Below, piece by piece: positions 62,379 to 64,000 of a DNA stretch of 64,000 nt. The stretch lies in NCBI GenBank assembly GCA_035604595.1, contig DATNIE010000001.1, positions 1-64,000 on the forward strand, given 5' to 3'. Within the stretch, counting starts at the first letter, position 1; the number at the start of each line of letters is the position of its first letter. This DNA comes from CAIKZZ01 sp035604595. GTDB taxonomy: Bacteria; Pseudomonadota; Gammaproteobacteria; Steroidobacterales; Steroidobacteraceae. The notes beneath the pieces are model-generated. The model had not been told where the DNA came from and made no database searches. It saw only the letters and a list, made by a program, of their open reading frames with translations. A program made the translations under genes and the position numbers.

Positions 62379-63332
62379 TCAGCCTTTCGGCTTGTCGCTC
62401 TTCTCGCGGACCGGCAGTGGCACGTTGCACAGGTCGATGCGCCCCGCCGCGGTCTTGTACCAGGCGTCGCGGCGGTTGCGCCGGATCTCGATCAGTTTCT
62501 GGAACAGCGGGGTGTCAGTCCGCAGCACCTCAAGCGGGGACCGTTCGGCGGGCGGCAGTTCGCCCGCGACCCGCACGGTCTGGATCGGCACGCGCTGCTC
62601 CGGCTGCTCGTAGAAGCCGAGCTCGCCCGTGCCGCGCGGCAGGGATGCCAGCAGCTCGATGCCCCAGACGACCCGGCCGACGAGCGCCGCGTTGCGATCG
62701 AGCTGTCGCGGCGCCTGGCCAATCACCGCGTAAAGTTCCGTGCCGATGGCGGTCGCGGGATCGTTGTCGCGCCCGACGCCGACCATGCCGTAGCAGTGCA
62801 CGAGCCAGGCGTCGCCACCGGCGCCGCTGCGCGCCATCGGGAAGCCATCGGCGAATCCGACCTCCGACGCATAGGTGTCCGGATCCTTGAGGCGCACGAA
62901 TGATGCCGGTGCACTGGAGCGCGTGAACTCGGTGGGCAGCCGTCGCTCACCCACCTCCGGCCTGCTGCCGAGCGGGTCACCCCACTGCGCCACGAAGTTG
63001 TCCTGCACGCGCGTGATCGCGAGCCCGTCGTACCAGTGGGCGCGCGCGATCGTCTCGATGTTGGCCACGTGTCGCGGCGCAAACGCTGGCGCCAGCTCGA
63101 TCACCACTCGGCCGTTGGTGAGCTCGATGTACAGCGTGTGGTCCGGATCCAGGGTCCGCCAGTCGCTTGGCTTCGATGCTGCCAGCAGCTCCCGCATCGT
63201 GGTCGCGTGGGCCGGACTCTTGAGCGCCGCTGGCGTAGACGCTGGAGCCTGCGCGGGCAACGGCCCTTCGGCCGCGTTGCCCGCGGCTGTGACCAGCGCG
63301 ATCGCCATCGTGAGTGAACGGATGGTCGACAT
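62379..63332 (-). CDS. cyclophilin-type peptidyl-prolyl isomerase, exported
   Basis: A periplasmic PPIase of about 317 residues. After the signal peptide (MSTIRSLTMAIALVTAAGNA) a domain begins with LYIELTNGRVVIELAPAFAP and carries HVANIETIARAHWYDGLAI, VQDNFVAQWGDPLGS and HCYGMVGVGRDNDP. The catalytic Arg region is modified (VQDNFVAQ in place of FxxxxQGGD), so activity may differ from classic cyclophilin A. I chose ATG 63332 with GAGG ten bases upstream. An in-frame GTG/ATG at 63380 is less likely. Downstream of the YebC-like gene. Confidence 0.85.
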   Translation of the reverse strand: MSTIRSLTMAIALVTAAGNAAEGPLPAQAPASTPAALKSPAHATTMRELLAASKPSDWRTLDPDHTLYIELTNGRVVIELAPAFAPRHVANIETIARAHWYDGLAITRVQDNFVAQWGDPLGSRPEVGERRLPTEFTRSSAPASFVRLKDPDTYASEVGFADGFPMARSGAGGDAWLVHCYGMVGVGRDNDPATAIGTELYAVIGQAPRQLDRNAALVGRVVWGIELLASLPRGTGELGFYEQPEQRVPIQTVRVAGELPPAERSPLEVLRTDTPLFQKLIEIRRNRRDAWYKTAAGRIDLCNVPLPVREKSDKPKG

Positions 63333-63345
63333 CGAGCCGTGACCT

Positions 63346-64000
63346 CTAGGCAAGCGTGTGGAAAACCTTCTGCACGTCATCGTCCTGTTCGAGCTTGTCG
63401 ATCAGCTCGAGCACATCCTTGGCCTTGTCCTCCGGAAGCTCGGTGGGCGTCGTGCACACCAACTCGCGCTCCGCCGACAGCGGCGTGATATTACGGTCCT
63501 CGAGCGCCTTCTGGACCTGGCCGAAGTCGCCGAAGGCGCAGCGGATGACGAGCTGGGGCTCGCCGTTCTCACCGGTGCTCTCGCCCATCTCCTCGAGGCC
63601 GTGATCCATCAGGTGGAGCTCGAGGTCGTCCTGATCGATGCCCTGCGGGTTCAGGCGGAACACGCCCATCTCCCGGAACTGGAAGCTGACGCTGCCCGAG
63701 TTCGCGAGGTTTCCTCCGTGCTTGGTCAGCAGATGCCGGATGCTGGCGACGGTCCGCGTCGGATTGTCGGTCGCGGCCTCGACCATGATCGCAACACCGT
63801 GTGGCCCGTAGCCCTCGTAGAACACCTGCGTGAAGTTCGCTGCGTCCTTGCCCGACGCCCGCTTGATCGCGGCTTCGACCTTGTCCTTCGGCATATTGGC
63901 GGCGCGGGCATTCTGTACGCAGCGGCGCAGCGCCGGATTCGAGCTCGGATCGGGGCCACCCGCCTTGACGGCAATGTTGATGTCCTTGGCGATGCGGTGA
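63346..64000 (-). CDS. YebC/PmpR (YeeN-type) regulator, 5' end outside the window
   Basis: The frame enters at the right edge with HRIAKDINIAVKAGGPDPSS and NPALRRCVQNARAANMPKDK and runs to a TAG-type stop at 63346. YebC signatures are NMPKDKVEAAIKRASG, EGYGPHGVAIMVEAATDNP, RHLLTKHGGNLANSGSVSFQF and a C-terminal helix. IAKDINIAVKAGGP places it near the YeeN subgroup. Family members bind DNA as regulators, and some help ribosomes at stalling motifs. About 217 of roughly 235 codons are seen. Confidence 0.92.
   Translation of the reverse strand, partial: HRIAKDINIAVKAGGPDPSSNPALRRCVQNARAANMPKDKVEAAIKRASGKDAANFTQVFYEGYGPHGVAIMVEAATDNPTRTVASIRHLLTKHGGNLANSGSVSFQFREMGVFRLNPQGIDQDDLELHLMDHGLEEMGESTGENGEPQLVIRCAFGDFGQVQKALEDRNITPLSAERELVCTTPTELPEDKAKDVLELIDKLEQDDDVQKVFHTLA

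Overview
The window is a GC-rich, gene-dense bacterial chromosome segment with the usual high third-position GC. That base composition creates long antisense shadow frames, which are left out here. The gene content points to an aerobic, metabolically versatile proteobacterium, most likely a gammaproteobacterium. Supporting genes are an enterobacterial-type glutamate-cysteine ligase (gshA), HemN, a NikR whose nickel ligands match the E. coli numbering, class I PHA synthase, a PII protein behind a sigma-54-like promoter, and a three-gene pntAA-pntAB-pntB transhydrogenase. No rRNA, tRNA, CRISPR array, transposase or phage gene is visible. The only clear gene decay is a remnant of a chromate transporter. 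Species cannot be named from the sequence.

Layout. 0-9 kb: MFS exporter, two alpha/beta hydrolases (one lacking its catalytic triad), a histone H1-like Lys/Pro-rich protein, ilvA, msrB, an M23 peptidase, aquaporin and an SDR. 9-12 kb: S1/P1 nuclease, cytochrome c, glyoxalase I and a DsbA-like lipoprotein. 12-15 kb: acetolactate synthase, with the large subunit and the ACT small subunit transcribed divergently, and a chrA remnant behind the large subunit. 15-18 kb: DoxX-like protein, thioesterase and alcohol dehydrogenase. 18-22 kb: a minus-strand run of PII, 2Fe-2S ferredoxin, quinone oxidoreductase, D15-type outer-membrane protein and a heme-binding barrel-like protein. 22-30 kb: FAD reductase, phaC, M20 peptidase and single-chain pyruvate carboxylase. 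30-39 kb: diguanylate cyclase, a nickel module (nikR plus NiCoT permease with an operator between them), gshA, a two-component system and a DUF885 peptidase. 39-48 kb: beta-oxidation (two thiolases and a fadJ-like multienzyme) and tyrosine breakdown (hmgA and fumarylacetoacetase), then dienelactone hydrolase and gabD. 48-57 kb: Bcr/CflA exporter, VOC protein, hemN, YceI lipoprotein, and a tight nucleosidase-transporter-CoA hydrolase operon. 57-64 kb: an HNH, 5'-3' exonuclease and fructosamine-kinase operon, pntAA-pntAB-pntB, a cyclophilin and a partial YebC/YeeN regulator.

How the genes fit together. Fatty acid and aromatic amino acid breakdown feeds acetyl-CoA and fumarate. Pyruvate carboxylase replenishes oxaloacetate, PhaC stores hydroxyacyl-CoA as polyester, and transhydrogenase balances NADPH. 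Branched-chain amino acid synthesis (ilvA, ilvB, ilvH), thiol and redox maintenance (gshA, msrB, glyoxalase, DsbA-like) and metal and nitrogen control (NikR, PII) complete a free-living lifestyle. No clearly new system was found. The best leads are the NikR operator, the sigma-54 promoter heading the five-gene run, the PhaR-like operator at phaC, the split fungal-like acetolactate synthase, the chrA remnant, and the triad-less hydrolase.
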